DNA of 64,000 bases from Lysobacteraceae bacterium CU05-9 (lineage in GTDB: Bacteria; Pseudomonadota; Gammaproteobacteria; Xanthomonadales; Xanthomonadaceae): NCBI GenBank assembly GCA_007556525.1, contig SWJS01000005.1:109647-173646 (forward strand), in the 5' to 3' direction. Positions 9,411-18,696 of the stretch are shown here, one piece after another; positions within the stretch are counted from its first letter, which is position 1, and every line of letters starts with the position of its first letter. Under the pieces are notes generated by a model. The model did no database searches. It had not been told where the DNA came from and saw only the letters and a list, made by a program, of their open reading frames with translations. Position numbers and translations under genes: made by a program.

Positions 9411-9746
9411 TCAGCGCGGGCGAATGAAAGGAACGATGGTGGGTTCCTGGCGTTGCGGACCCTCGAAGTAGACGAGCTGCTTGTCGCGGATGATCATTTT
9501 GCCGGAGTGACGGTCGGCACCGGTGACGGAGAAGTCGAAGTGGAATTTGCGGTCGAGTCCGATCCAGCCACTGTCGCGGCGGCGGATCGAGTAACCGTTG
9601 AGCTGCACCGAATCATCGAGGAATTGCACCCCTGCGGCATCGCAAGCGCGGCGGCCGAGAATGTGCGCGTATTCGGAAGCGGCGCGGTTGTTATTCCAAA
9701 ATGAGACCGCGGCTGCACCGACGATCATCAGCAAAATCAATTCCAA
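9411..9746 (-). CDS. DUF3301 family protein
   Basis: 111 aa. A single N-terminal membrane helix (MELILLMIVGAAAVSFWNNN) is followed by a cytoplasmic segment with ACDAAGVQFLDDSVQL and RRRDSGWIGLDRKFHFDFSVTG, matching the uncharacterised DUF3301 family of gammaproteobacteria. Function unknown. It lies 9 bases downstream of nadC on the same strand and ends one base short of convergent sspB, so it is probably the last gene of the Trm112-nadC unit. Confidence 0.75.
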   Translation of the reverse strand: MELILLMIVGAAAVSFWNNNRAASEYAHILGRRACDAAGVQFLDDSVQLNGYSIRRRDSGWIGLDRKFHFDFSVTGADRHSGKMIIRDKQLVYFEGPQRQEPTIVPFIRPR

Positions 9747-9755
9747 GATTCGAAC

Positions 9756-10637
9756 TCATTGTCGTGAGGCTAACCTTACAGATGATGGCGGCGGGCCCAA
9801 TTTCAAGCTCAAGTCCAACGCGTGCAAGTGCTTGGTGAGACCACCGATGGAAACGAAGTCGACGCCGTCAGCGGCGATTTCGGCGATGTTTTCGAAGGTG
9901 ACGTTTCCCGAAACTTCCAACGGGATGCGACCGTTCGCAATCTGCACCGCTTCGCGACGAAGTTCCGGCTCGAAGTTGTCGATGAGAATCCGAGTGCAAT
10001 CCGTCTCGAGCGCTTGGCGGAGTTCGTCGAGATTTTCGACTTCAATCACCAGCGGCAAATCGGGGAACTTGGCGCGTGCGGAGGCGACGGCATTGGCGAT
10101 GGAGCCGGCGGCGCGGATGTGATTTTCCTTGAGCATCACCGTGTCGAACAAGCCGAACCGATGATTCATCCCACCGCCGCACAACACGGCGTATTTCTGG
10201 GCGTGGCGGAGGCCAGGAATGGTTTTGCGCGTGTCGAGCACACGGAGTTTGTTGTCACCGATCGCGTCGACGTAGCGACGCACGGTGGTGGCCGTGCCAG
10301 ATAAGGTCTGCAAAAAATTCAACGACGATCTCTCCGCCGTCACAATCGCGCGGGAATGTCCTTTTAGCAAGGCCAAAACCGTGCCGTTGTAAATGCGGTC
10401 ACCATCATTGGCGAACCACGTGATTTCGACGGAAGGGTCGAGTGCGCGATGGCACAGCTCGAACCACGCACTGCCGGCAAGCACACCATCTTCCTTGCAC
10501 AGCAAGTACGCAACGTCTTCGCTGTCAGGCAACAGTGCCGCGGTGACGTCGCCGGTGCCGATGTCTTCCTGCAGCGCATCCACGACATCGGATTCGATTT
10601 CGGCGCGAGGTGGCAGTGCTTGCGCGAGTGTGTTCAT
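9756..10637 (-). CDS. nadC: nicotinate-nucleotide pyrophosphorylase (carboxylating)
   Basis: 293 aa from the ATG at 10637. It converts quinolinate and PRPP to nicotinate mononucleotide in de novo NAD synthesis. Visible features: N-terminal LQEDIGTGDVTAALLP, the catalytic barrel with ERSSLNFLQTLSGTATTVR, DTRKTIPGLRHAQKYAVLCGGGMNHRFGLFD split over two boxes, and GVDFVSIGGLTKH near the C-terminus. The 10637 start forms a TAATG overlap with the upstream Trm112 stop; an in-frame ATG three codons earlier (10646) would also work. Confidence 0.95.
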   Translation of the reverse strand: MNTLAQALPPRAEIESDVVDALQEDIGTGDVTAALLPDSEDVAYLLCKEDGVLAGSAWFELCHRALDPSVEITWFANDGDRIYNGTVLALLKGHSRAIVTAERSSLNFLQTLSGTATTVRRYVDAIGDNKLRVLDTRKTIPGLRHAQKYAVLCGGGMNHRFGLFDTVMLKENHIRAAGSIANAVASARAKFPDLPLVIEVENLDELRQALETDCTRILIDNFEPELRREAVQIANGRIPLEVSGNVTFENIAEIAADGVDFVSIGGLTKHLHALDLSLKLGPPPSSVRLASRQ

Positions 10638-10900
10638 TAGCGCCAATCCGGCATCTGCACAGTGCTGATCGCCGTCTCCGTCAACAAAACAGGAATGCCA
10701 TCATCGACGCGGTAAATCGTTTTACCATCTTTCGTGATGAGGGCTTGCGCGATGGAATTAACGGCTTTCCCACCCTGTGCATCCACGATGTTGCCGGCGG
10801 AAATCGCAGCGTTGAGTCGCGCGAGTTGGTCGGAAGTGAGCAGCAACAGCGTTTGGCGGGTTGCAGGGCAGACGAGTAAATCGAGAAGTTTGCGGTCCAT
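10637..10900 (-). CDS. Trm112/YcaR family protein
   Basis: 87 aa from the ATG at 10900 (MDRKLLDLLVCPATRQTL). The open frame extends to 10993 but that part is antisense to the purE start and has no family similarity. Trm112-like proteins are small zinc-ribbon relatives; here only one Cys of the usual set (LVCPATR) is seen and the second pair is missing, as in other proteobacterial YcaR proteins. The C-terminal part has the family box TKDGKTIYRVDDGIPVLL. Coupled to nadC by TAATG. Function is not established in bacteria. Confidence 0.82.
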   Translation of the reverse strand: MDRKLLDLLVCPATRQTLLLLTSDQLARLNAAISAGNIVDAQGGKAVNSIAQALITKDGKTIYRVDDGIPVLLTETAISTVQMPDWR

Positions 10901-10956
10901 GGATGAAGCTCTTTGTCGTTGGTAGTAGAATACCTTTTTAGGGATAGGGCTGACCA

Positions 10957-11475
10957 ATGACAGCTGAAAATCTGCCAAATGCCGCTGCACCACTGGTCGG
11001 CATTGTGATGGGTTCGCGTTCCGACTGGGACACGATGAAGCCCGCCGCCGACAAGCTCGACGAGCTCGGTGTGCCTTACGAAGTGCGCGTGGTGTCGGCG
11101 CATCGGACGCCGGATGTTTTGTTTGAGTATGCCGCGACGGCGCAAGAACGTGGACTACGTGCCATCATCGCCGGTGCTGGCGGTGCGGCTCATTTGCCGG
11201 GCATGTTAGCGTCCAAAACCGTCGTCCCCGTCCTCGGCGTCCCCGTGCAAAGTAAGGCGCTGAACGGCATGGACTCTTTGTTGTCGATCGTGCAGATGCC
11301 TGCGGGCATCCCCGTCGCCACCTTCGCGATCGGTGTTGCCGGTGCTGCCAATGCTGGTTTGTTCGCTGCGTCGATGCTTGCGTCGTCTCACGCTGAGATT
11401 GGTAACGCCCTGACGAAATTCCGCGACGACCAAACCGCTGTTGTCATGGCGAACGACGACCCGCGCGTATCATGA
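10957..11475 (+). CDS. purE: 5-(carboxyamino)imidazole ribonucleotide mutase
   Basis: 172 aa class I PurE: converts N5-CAIR to CAIR in purine synthesis. Signature boxes are [13 protein letters not shown] (about residues 14-26), VVSAHRTPD (catalytic His, about 48-56) and [12 protein letters not shown], then [20 protein letters not shown]. Overlaps purK by 4 bases (ATGA), giving the common purEK operon. Divergent from the Trm112-nadC unit. Confidence 0.96.
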   Translation: MTAENLPNAAAPLVGIVMGSRSDWDTMKPAADKLDELGVPYEVRVVSAHRTPDVLFEYAATAQERGLRAIIAGAGGAAHLPGMLASKTVVPVLGVPVQSKALNGMDSLLSIVQMPAGIPVATFAIGVAGAANAGLFAASMLASSHAEIGNALTKFRDDQTAVVMANDDPRVS

Positions 11476-12629
11476 GCGACACGTTCACCACGGTTGGCAT
11501 TCTCGGCGGCGGTCAGCTCGCACGCATGCTTGCGATCTCAGGCGCACCGCTCGGTTTGCGATTCCTCGTGCTCGATAACGCGCCCGATGCTTGTGCCTCG
11601 CAATTCGTGCCGATGGTGCTCGGAGATTACACGGACGAGAAGGCGCTGGAGGATTTTGTCCGGCAGATTGATGTCGCCACTTTCGATTTCGAAAACGTCC
11701 CCGCCGAATCCGCTGCATGGTTGATGGAACGCAAGCCGGTTTATCCGAAGCCGCGTGCGCTTGCAGTCGCGCAAGATCGTTTGGCCGAGAAAACATTGTT
11801 CACCGAGCAGGGAATCCCCGTTCCGCCATTCGTCGACGTCACCTCCCGAGAAAGCCTGATCGCCGCGGTGGATGTCGTCGGTTTGCCATGCATCATGAAA
11901 ACGCGCCGCCTCGGTTACGACGGTAAAGGTCAGTTCCGCATCAAGTCTTTGGCGGATGTCGACGCTGCGTGGTCAGCTCTCGGCGCGCAAGCGGATCGCA
12001 CGGGATTGATTGTGGAGGGGTTCGTTGATTTTGACCGTGAGTTGTCGGTCGTCGGTGTGCGCTCCGCGTCCGGCGAATTCCGCACGTGGCCACTCACCGA
12101 AAATTGGCACGTCGACGGCGTTCTCTCCGCGAGCCTCGCACCTGCATTGGTCTCGGACGAGCTCGCCACCACCGCTTACAAGTACGCACGCAAGCTCGCC
12201 GAAGCGCTGGATTACGTGGGCGTGTTTGCGTTGGAGTTGTTTTGTAAGGGCGACACGTTGCTTGCGAACGAGCTCGCACCTCGCGTGCACAACTCGGGTC
12301 ACTGGACGATCGAAGGCGCCGAAACGTCGCAATTCGAAAACCATCTGCGCGCCGTCATCGAACGCCCGCTCGGCTCCACCGCCTGCGTCGGCGTGTCGTG
12401 CATGCTCAATTGGATCTCTGAGCTGCCTGACGCCAATCCGATTCTCTCGGTACCTGGCGGCCACTGGCACGACTACGGCAAAATTTCCCGCTCCGGCCGC
12501 AAAGTAGGTCACGCCACTTTGCGACGCGACACTGTGCGCGAATTAGTTTCTGCGTTGGAGCAGGTCGGCGTTGAGCTCAATCGCATGCCGCAAGTCGCAT
12601 CGGTCCTCGCGCGATTGTCGGAATACTAG
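11472..12629 (+). CDS. purK: 5-(carboxyamino)imidazole ribonucleotide synthase
   Basis: 385 aa ATP-grasp enzyme that makes N5-CAIR from AIR, bicarbonate and ATP. N-terminal [13 protein letters not shown] (about residues 8-20), ATP-grasp segments [20 protein letters not shown] and [25 protein letters not shown]. Normal length. Directly supplies PurE, to which it is translationally coupled. Confidence 0.96.
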   Translation: MSDTFTTVGILGGGQLARMLAISGAPLGLRFLVLDNAPDACASQFVPMVLGDYTDEKALEDFVRQIDVATFDFENVPAESAAWLMERKPVYPKPRALAVAQDRLAEKTLFTEQGIPVPPFVDVTSRESLIAAVDVVGLPCIMKTRRLGYDGKGQFRIKSLADVDAAWSALGAQADRTGLIVEGFVDFDRELSVVGVRSASGEFRTWPLTENWHVDGVLSASLAPALVSDELATTAYKYARKLAEALDYVGVFALELFCKGDTLLANELAPRVHNSGHWTIEGAETSQFENHLRAVIERPLGSTACVGVSCMLNWISELPDANPILSVPGGHWHDYGKISRSGRKVGHATLRRDTVRELVSALEQVGVELNRMPQVASVLARLSEY

Positions 12630-12672
12630 GCTGCTACAAATGTAACTTTCTGATGCAGTTTGGTTGCGAAAC

Positions 12673-12771
12673 GGTTGCGAAACGCAACCGCTTTGCTTCA
12701 ATTTGTTACAAACGTAACACGCGCATTTTCTTGCACTGTCACAACTGTGGCAATCTGCCACGATTGTGACA
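12673..12771. repeat. cluster of palindromes in the purK-sodB gap
   Basis: Three inverted repeats follow one another in this AT-rich gap: GGTTGCG-AAA-CGCAACC (12673-12689), TGTTAC-AAAC-GTAACA (12704-12719), and a 16-base imperfect pair, TGTCACAACTGTGGCA and TGCCACGATTGTGACA (12737-12771, two mismatches). They precede the terminator and contain no ORF. The TGTCACAA core recurs near 15221-15240 and at 51409-51444. Confidence 0.6.
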
Positions 12772-12782
12772 CCCCCGAAAGC

Positions 12783-12813
12783 AAAAAGCCCGACCATTGA
12801 CGGCCGGGCTTTG
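12783..12813 (-). terminator. terminator downstream of sodB
   Basis: Stem AAAGCCCG (12785-12792) and CGGGCTTT (12805-12812), with additional inner pairing around the loop. On the minus strand the stem is followed by a run of T (AAAAA at 12783-12787 on the plus strand), as expected for sodB, which ends at 12838. It may also act weakly on the purK side. Confidence 0.8.
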
Positions 12814-12837
12814 TAACGCAACGACAGGGGAGAGCGC

Positions 12838-13416
12838 TTACGCCATTTGTGACGCGGCGAATTCCCAGTTGACGAGATTCCAGAACGCTTCCAGATACTT
12901 CGGACGCAGATTGCGGTAGTCGATGTAGTACGCGTGTTCCCAGACGTCGCAGGTGAGCAGCGCCTTGTCTTCACCGGTCAGGGGTGTGCCGGCGTTGGAC
13001 GTGGAGACGAGAGCGAGGGTGCCATCTGGCTTTTGGACCAGCCAACCCCAGCCCGAACCGAACGTGTTGATCGAGAGCTTGGTGAATTCGTCCTTAAACT
13101 TTTCAAAATCACCAAACGCCGCATTGATCGCGTCGGCCAGCTTGCCAGTTGGTTCGCCGCCGCCGTTCGGGGACAGGCAGTTCCAGTAGAACGTGTGGTT
13201 CCAGACTTGCGCCGCGTTGTTGAAGATGCCGCCTTGCGAGGTCTTGATGATTTCTTCCAGCGACTTGCCTTCGAATTCCGTGCCTGGCACCAATTCGTTG
13301 AGCTTGTTCACATACGCTTGGTGATGCTTGCCATAGTGATATTCCAAAGTCTCGGCCGAGATGTTTGGTTCGAGTGCATTCTTTTCGTAAGGCAGTGGTG
13401 GCAATTCAAAGGCCAT
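12838..13416 (-). CDS. sodB: superoxide dismutase (Fe type)
   Basis: 192 aa cytoplasmic SOD. Metal ligands are in [15 protein letters not shown] (His, about 27), NHTFYWNCL (His, about 73) and [13 protein letters not shown] (Asp and His, about 157 and 161). [11 protein letters not shown] and GSGWGWL favour the Fe-dependent class over Mn. Divergent from grxD. A perfect 8-base palindrome lies 27 bases upstream of the start (separate entry). Confidence 0.95.
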   Translation of the reverse strand: MAFELPPLPYEKNALEPNISAETLEYHYGKHHQAYVNKLNELVPGTEFEGKSLEEIIKTSQGGIFNNAAQVWNHTFYWNCLSPNGGGEPTGKLADAINAAFGDFEKFKDEFTKLSINTFGSGWGWLVQKPDGTLALVSTSNAGTPLTGEDKALLTCDVWEHAYYIDYRNLRPKYLEAFWNLVNWEFAASQMA

Positions 13417-13442
13417 GTTGTTAGCTCCTGTTGGACAAGTAG

Positions 13443-13460
13443 TACAATGACATCATTGTA
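13443..13460. promoter_or_regulatory. palindromic operator candidate upstream of sodB
   Basis: TACAATGA-CA-TCATTGTA, a perfect 8-base inverted repeat with a 2-base spacer, 27 bases upstream of the sodB start and 69 bases upstream of grxD. Size and position fit a dimeric repressor or activator site in the divergent promoter region. I do not recognise the consensus; the regulator is unknown. Confidence 0.5.
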
Positions 13461-13528
13461 ATCGGTATGGTGTTTCCCTTTCGTCAAATCAAGGGTGCGC
13501 ACCGCAACGCCCGCAACTGGAGCAGGAA

Positions 13529-13855
13529 TTGAACGGCATTCTGGACCGCATTCGTCAAATCATCGAAGGACACGGCGTCGTTCTTTTCATGAAAGGTACA
13601 CCGGAATATCCGATGTGTGGTTTTAGCGCGCAGGCGGTTGAAGCGTTGAAGAAAGCCGGTGCCGGCAACTACCATTTTTTCAACGTTCTCGAAGATGCCG
13701 AAGTGCGTGCGAACTTGCCGCGATTTTCGAACTGGCAGACATTCCCGCAACTGTTCCTCAATGGCGAATTGATTGGTGGGGCGGATATTTTGACGGAACT
13801 GCAAGAGTGCGGTGAACTCACCCGCATCATCAGCGAACTCGATCAGGCGGCGTAA
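13529..13855 (+). CDS. grxD: monothiol glutaredoxin Grx4-type
   Basis: 108 aa from a TTG start at 13529, preceded by GGAGCAGGA; the conserved N-terminus ILDRIRQIIEGHGVVLFMKG begins immediately after it and there is no usable ATG. The monothiol CGFS box is YPMCGFSAQAVEAL (about residue 29). TFPQLFLNGELIGGADI completes the glutathione/[2Fe-2S] site. Carries Fe-S clusters for delivery to apoproteins (family knowledge). Normal length; divergent from sodB. Confidence 0.93.
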   Translation: MNGILDRIRQIIEGHGVVLFMKGTPEYPMCGFSAQAVEALKKAGAGNYHFFNVLEDAEVRANLPRFSNWQTFPQLFLNGELIGGADILTELQECGELTRIISELDQAA

Positions 13856-13860
13856 CTCGC

Positions 13861-14598
13861 ATGTTGAAGGACAAGGTTTTTCTGATCACTGGCGCGAATG
13901 GCGGACTCGGTGGCGCGACTGCGGTGGAACTTGCGCGGCAGGGTGCGACGGTGGTTTTGCTCGGGCGCAAAGTGCGGCAACTTGAGCGCGTGTATGACGC
14001 CGTGATCAAAGTTGGACGCGATCCGATGATCTACCCGTTGGACCTGGAAGGTGCGGGGCCGGATGAATTTTTTGAGATGGCGCAAACGCTCGAACGCGAA
14101 GTGGGGCGTCTCGATGGCGTGATCCACATGGCTGCGAATTTCGAAGGACTGACGCCGCTGCTGCATCTCGATCCCGCGAAACTTGCACGCGCGATGCACA
14201 TCAACTTCACTTCGATGTCGTGGTTGTCTCAAGCTTTGCTGCCTTTGCTGGCTGATACCGCCAAAAAATATTCTTCCCCATCCACCATCCTTCTTTCGGT
14301 TGACGATGCTGAGCGTGTGAGTGCTCCGTTTTGGGGAGGTTATGGTGTGGCGCATATGGCTCGGCGTAACTGGGTGTCGATGGCCAGTGGCGAGTTGGGA
14401 AGTGAGAGTCCGGTACGCATCCTCGGTTTCATGCCGGGACCACTGCGCACGATGCTGCGTTCGCGCGCCTATGCGCAGGACGTTGACGTGCAATCCGTGT
14501 CTCCAACCGAAGTCGCACCGGAGATCGCCGCGTTACTCGCCGATGATTCAGTGGGCACGGGAACGATCGTCGAAGCCGCGAGAGTGAGAGCGAAGTGA
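13861..14598 (+). CDS. short-chain dehydrogenase/reductase (YciK-like)
   Basis: 245 aa Rossmann-fold SDR. The dinucleotide motif is ITGANGGLGGATAVELARQGATVVLLGR (split: glycine-rich box at about residues 9-19). The region where the catalytic Tyr-xxx-Lys normally sits reads WGGYGVAHMARRNWV, so the expected Lys is not in its usual position; activity as a standard oxidoreductase is uncertain. YciK-like family members are poorly characterised. It starts 5 bases after grxD and overlaps marC by 4 bases. Confidence 0.82.
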   Translation: MLKDKVFLITGANGGLGGATAVELARQGATVVLLGRKVRQLERVYDAVIKVGRDPMIYPLDLEGAGPDEFFEMAQTLEREVGRLDGVIHMAANFEGLTPLLHLDPAKLARAMHINFTSMSWLSQALLPLLADTAKKYSSPSTILLSVDDAERVSAPFWGGYGVAHMARRNWVSMASGELGSESPVRILGFMPGPLRTMLRSRAYAQDVDVQSVSPTEVAPEIAALLADDSVGTGTIVEAARVRAK

Positions 14599-15194
14599 CC
14601 GTTTTTTCGGCAGCGTTGATGTTGTTCCTGATTCTCGATCCGCTCGGGAACATTCCGGTGTTCATGAGTTTGCTCAAGGGCATCGCGCCAAGCCGGCAAC
14701 GTTTCATCATCGCGCGTGAGTTGTTGATTGCGCTGGTCGTGCTGATGCTGTTCCTGTGGGGCGGCAAGTATGCGCTCGAGGCGATGCATCTGCGGCAAGA
14801 GTCGGTGGCCATTGCAGGCGGGATTATTTTGTTCCTGATTGGCTTGCGGATGATTTTCCCGCCGCCGGAAGGGATCATGGGTTCGCATGATGGAGAGGGC
14901 GAGCCCTTCATCGTGCCTATGGCGATTCCGATGGTGGCCGGTCCGTCCGGCATGGCGGCCGTGATGCTGCTCGGTAGCAACGAAGCGACCCGGATGACCG
15001 ACTGGAGTCTGGCGCTGCTGATTGCGTGGGGTGCGACGGCGGTGATCCTGTATAGCGCCACCTACCTGCACAAAATCCTCGGCGACCGCGTTCTCACCGC
15101 TGTCGAGCGCTTGATGGGGATGTTGTTGGTGGCGATCTCGGTGCAGATGCTGGTCGACGGCATTCGGGCTTATTTGGCGACACCGATCACGTAA
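14595..15194 (+). CDS. MarC family (UPF0056) membrane protein
   Basis: 199 aa from a GTG start overlapping the SDR stop. Six hydrophobic segments; N-terminal FLILDPLGNIPVFMSLLKG and IPMVAGPSGMAAVMLLG are the two related half-motifs of MarC/YhgN proteins. Inner-membrane protein of unknown transport function; despite the name, MarC is not part of multiple antibiotic resistance. Confidence 0.9.
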   Translation: MTVFSAALMLFLILDPLGNIPVFMSLLKGIAPSRQRFIIARELLIALVVLMLFLWGGKYALEAMHLRQESVAIAGGIILFLIGLRMIFPPPEGIMGSHDGEGEPFIVPMAIPMVAGPSGMAAVMLLGSNEATRMTDWSLALLIAWGATAVILYSATYLHKILGDRVLTAVERLMGMLLVAISVQMLVDGIRAYLATPIT

Positions 15195-15348
15195 TACGCA
15201 GACGTATGCAAACGTGGCAATTGTGAACTTTTTGTCACAAAAGCTCAACAAAACTCCCATAAAATGTTAACCTATGTTTAACGGTTGGCCATCGCCAGCG
15301 TTTCTCCCTGCTCACGAATTTTTCTTTCTCCATTTGAGGTTCACTCCC

Positions 15349-18300
15349 ATGACTCATTCGAAGCGTCTCCGCGTGTCGAAATTGTCACTCGGCCTGCTGG
15401 TTTGTCTTGCCGCAGCCCCTGCATTTGCACAATCCTTGTCGGCTGGTATCAGCGGTCAAGTTGTTGGCTCGGACGGTCGTCCTGTCGCCAACCAAGTCGT
15501 CACAATTACGAACACCGAAACCGGTACGTCGAACACGGTTACGACGGACGCAAACGGGCGTTATGCGGCTCGTGGTTTGCGCGTCGGCGGTCCTTACACG
15601 ATCAGTACGTCTGGCGGTTCGGAAACTGGCGTCTACTTGAATTTGGATAAGGTCAGCGAAATCAATATCGCAACCGCAGGCGCCGGTACTTCGGCTGCGA
15701 CGTCGGTTGGTACGGTCCGCGTCACTGGTAACGCAGCTCAACGCAACTTGTTCAATAAGGACAAGATGGGTGCGGGCACAAGCGTTGGCCAAGCTCAAAT
15801 CAATGCATTCCCGTCGATCGAACGCAGCATGCAAGACTATGCGCGCATGGATCCACGCGTCGTTCAAACTGACAAATCGCGTAACGAAATTTCGGTAGGT
15901 GGTCAGAACCCACGCTACAACGCGATCCGTGTTGACGGTATCAGCACGAACGATTCGTTCGGTTTGGAATCGAACGGTCTGCCAACGCCGAAGCAACCAT
16001 TCTCGATGGACACGATCCAGGAAATCCGCGTTGACGTCGCTAATTACGACGTAACGATTACGGGTGGCACCGGCGGCGTGATCAACGCGATTACGAAGTC
16101 GGGTACGAATAACTTCCACGGTTCGGTTTACGGTCTTTACCGCGATGCCGATATGATGGGTAAGCTGAATGGCAACAAGTTCACCGGTTTCGATAAAGAC
16201 ACAACTTACGGTGCGACGTTCGGCGGCCCAATTCTGAAAGACCGCTTGTTCTTCTTCTTGAACTACGAGAAGAGCGTGATGTCTGCGGCAGGCCCAAGCT
16301 ATGGTCCAGTCGGTTCCGGTGCTTCGAACATCCTGCCAATCACTCCGGAAATGATTGCGGCGATCCAAGCTGCAGCTAAGGCAAAGGGCTTCGATGCCGG
16401 CACAACCGACTTCTCGGGCAGCGATACGACGGCTGAAGAATGGGGTGCGAAGATCGACTGGAATATTACAGATAACCAACGCGCCTATTTCCGTGTCGGT
16501 TCCTCGGATCAGTCGGTAGCAATCAATCCAGGCTTCAGCAATAACCAGATTGCATTGAACTCGTATGCGTATAAGCGTGACTTCGGTTTCAAGACGTACT
16601 CGGCGGGCTTGTTCTCGAACTGGTCTGATTCGTTCTCGACGGAAGCAAAGATTTCTTACCGAGACTATTCTGCTGTTCGTACGCCAAACGCAGATCTGCC
16701 GGCGATTGCCATTCGTCAGATCGGTACAAACGGACGCCAATACACGGTGAATCTGGGTACGGAAGAGAACACGCACGCTAACATTCTCGAAACCGAAACG
16801 GTAAATGCCAGCATCATTGGTAACTACATTGCGGGCGACCATGCCGTAAAGTTCGGTATGGATTACGAGAACAATGACATCTACAACTTGTTCGGCCGTC
16901 GTACCAATGGTGTTTACACGTTTAACTCAGTTGCCGACTTCATCGCCAATAGGTCGAGCCGGTATCAGCTGTTCTATCCAACGGCGGGTAACACCGACAA
17001 CATGGCAGCCATCTGGTCGCTTAAGAAGCTTGGCTTTTTCATCCAGGATACATACACGGTTACACCTAACCTCACGTTAAACTATGGTATTCGTTACGAC
17101 AAACCCTCCACCGGCGCGGGTCCTGCAGATAACGCAACTGCATCGACCGCATTTGGTTACGATAATTCGAACGTCAGGCTGAAGGCTCTCATGCAGCCAC
17201 GTCTGGGTTTTAACTACAAATTGGATACCGAACGCAACTCCCAGCTGCGCGGTGGTATCGGTTTGTTCCAAGGCGCTGCAGCAAACGTGTGGATGTCAAA
17301 CCCGTACACCAATACAGGACTGGGTTACGCCGATTATTTGTTCAGCTCAGGCATCGACACATTTACAGCTGATCCAAATGGCCAGTTGGCAATGATTCCG
17401 GCGTCAGCGCGCGGTGGCCGTCAATCAATTGATTTCCTGGAGCCGAACTTCGAGCAACCTGCCGTTTGGAAGGGTAATTTGGCGTTCGATACGGTCTTGC
17501 CGTGGTACAACATTATGGCAAGCATGGAGTTGGTCTTAACGAAGAACCAATCCGCAATTTTCTATCAGCATCTGAATTTGGGCGCGTCTACTGCTAGAGG
17601 GATGGATGGTCGTGCACTTTACTGGGATGCGCGTGGTTTGGCACCCGCCAGTTGGAACCGCTTCGGTGATGCATGTTTGAACGAAACGATCAACACCGCG
17701 GATGCAACATGCACGCGTTCCAATGCAAGAGCGAAGTCTCGCGCCAATTCGGCGTATAACGACGCGATTATTGCTCGGAATACTGATAAGGGTGAATCCC
17801 AACAGTTGACGTTCTCGTTGAACAAGCCAATGTCCCGTACCAGTGATTGGTCATGGATGGCTGCATACACCTACACTCGTGCACGTGAAGTCTCGCCGTT
17901 GACGAGCTCGACTTCGGGTTCGCAGTGGGGCAACATCAACACGTTCGACCCGAACGAAGAAGTGCTGGCACCTTCGGTATACGAAATTCCACATCGCCTC
18001 TCGCTGGCGGCATCGTGGAAGCATAACTTCTTTGGAGCATATGCCACGACGATTTCGGCGTTCGGTGAAGTCCGTTCGGGCCGTAACTTCAGCTACGTTT
18101 TCGATAACGATGCGAACGGTGACGGTCGTTTCGCGAACGACTTGCTGTACATTCCAAAGGGTCCTGGCGACGTGAAGTTCGGTTCGGCTGCTGAAGAAGC
18201 TGCGTTCTGGGCGTATGTCGGCCAAGACAAGTACTTGCAATCTCACTTGGGCGAAGTGGCACAGCGTAACGCCGCACGCGCACCGTGGGTGAAGAACGTT

Positions 18301-18579
18301 GACATGCGCATCTCGCAAGAGTTGCCGGGCTTCATGAAGGGTCACAAGTCCGAAATTTGGCTGGATATCCTGAACGTCGGCAACCTGATCAACAAGGATT
18401 GGGGTCGCATTGAGGAAATCCCCTTCCCAGGTAGCCGCGGCATCGTTGAATACGGTGGTATTGACGCAGCAACCGGCAAGTATGTTTACCGTTGGAACGG
18501 CGCAGACAACACGGCGATCTATGATGATCGAGGTATCTCGCGTTGGGCACTGCAAGTCGGCTTCCGCTACAAGTTCTAA
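15349..18579 (+). CDS. Oar-like TonB-dependent receptor with carboxypeptidase-regulatory-like domain
   Basis: 1076 aa. I chose ATG 15349 because it gives RBS TTGAGG and a clear signal peptide (LSLGLLVCLAAAPAFAQ). Domain order: CarboxypepD_reg-like beta sandwich (about residues 25-105, ISGQVVGSDGRPVANQVVTI), TonB plug (about 120-260, VDGISTNDSFGLESNGLP) and a large beta barrel ending LQVGFRYKF with terminal Phe. The architecture is that of Oar-type receptors abundant in Xanthomonadaceae; substrate unknown, possibly peptide or carbohydrate. The leader upstream has an inverted GTTAAC/GTTTAAC pair near 15266-15282. A terminator follows the gene. Confidence 0.92.
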   Translation: MTHSKRLRVSKLSLGLLVCLAAAPAFAQSLSAGISGQVVGSDGRPVANQVVTITNTETGTSNTVTTDANGRYAARGLRVGGPYTISTSGGSETGVYLNLDKVSEINIATAGAGTSAATSVGTVRVTGNAAQRNLFNKDKMGAGTSVGQAQINAFPSIERSMQDYARMDPRVVQTDKSRNEISVGGQNPRYNAIRVDGISTNDSFGLESNGLPTPKQPFSMDTIQEIRVDVANYDVTITGGTGGVINAITKSGTNNFHGSVYGLYRDADMMGKLNGNKFTGFDKDTTYGATFGGPILKDRLFFFLNYEKSVMSAAGPSYGPVGSGASNILPITPEMIAAIQAAAKAKGFDAGTTDFSGSDTTAEEWGAKIDWNITDNQRAYFRVGSSDQSVAINPGFSNNQIALNSYAYKRDFGFKTYSAGLFSNWSDSFSTEAKISYRDYSAVRTPNADLPAIAIRQIGTNGRQYTVNLGTEENTHANILETETVNASIIGNYIAGDHAVKFGMDYENNDIYNLFGRRTNGVYTFNSVADFIANRSSRYQLFYPTAGNTDNMAAIWSLKKLGFFIQDTYTVTPNLTLNYGIRYDKPSTGAGPADNATASTAFGYDNSNVRLKALMQPRLGFNYKLDTERNSQLRGGIGLFQGAAANVWMSNPYTNTGLGYADYLFSSGIDTFTADPNGQLAMIPASARGGRQSIDFLEPNFEQPAVWKGNLAFDTVLPWYNIMASMELVLTKNQSAIFYQHLNLGASTARGMDGRALYWDARGLAPASWNRFGDACLNETINTADATCTRSNARAKSRANSAYNDAIIARNTDKGESQQLTFSLNKPMSRTSDWSWMAAYTYTRAREVSPLTSSTSGSQWGNINTFDPNEEVLAPSVYEIPHRLSLAASWKHNFFGAYATTISAFGEVRSGRNFSYVFDNDANGDGRFANDLLYIPKGPGDVKFGSAAEEAAFWAYVGQDKYLQSHLGEVAQRNAARAPWVKNVDMRISQELPGFMKGHKSEIWLDILNVGNLINKDWGRIEEIPFPGSRGIVEYGGIDAATGKYVYRWNGADNTAIYDDRGISRWALQVGFRYKF

Positions 18580-18602
18580 TCTGAACTTTGGATGCTACGA
18601 AG

Positions 18603-18630
18603 ACGACCGGGGAAACCCGGTCGTTTTTGT
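18603..18630 (+). terminator. terminator after the Oar-like receptor
   Basis: Perfect 9-bp stem ACGACCGGG (18603-18611) and CCCGGTCGT (18616-18624) with a GAAA tetraloop, followed by TTTTGTTTT. Confidence 0.92.
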
Positions 18631-18696
18631 TTTGGGGGCTTATTTGTTAGGCTTACTGACTAACAAATGAAATGATTGAAGAGTATAAAAAGAAGA

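Noticed and set aside
15195..15348. Riboswitch (e.g. cobalamin) upstream of the Oar-like receptor
   Set aside because: No conserved riboswitch boxes were seen; the leader holds only short inverted repeats.
15385..16842. A 485-codon open frame on the minus strand
   Set aside because: It lies wholly antisense to the Oar-like receptor and its translation is low-complexity Arg/Val/Thr-rich with no domain; a codon-bias shadow.
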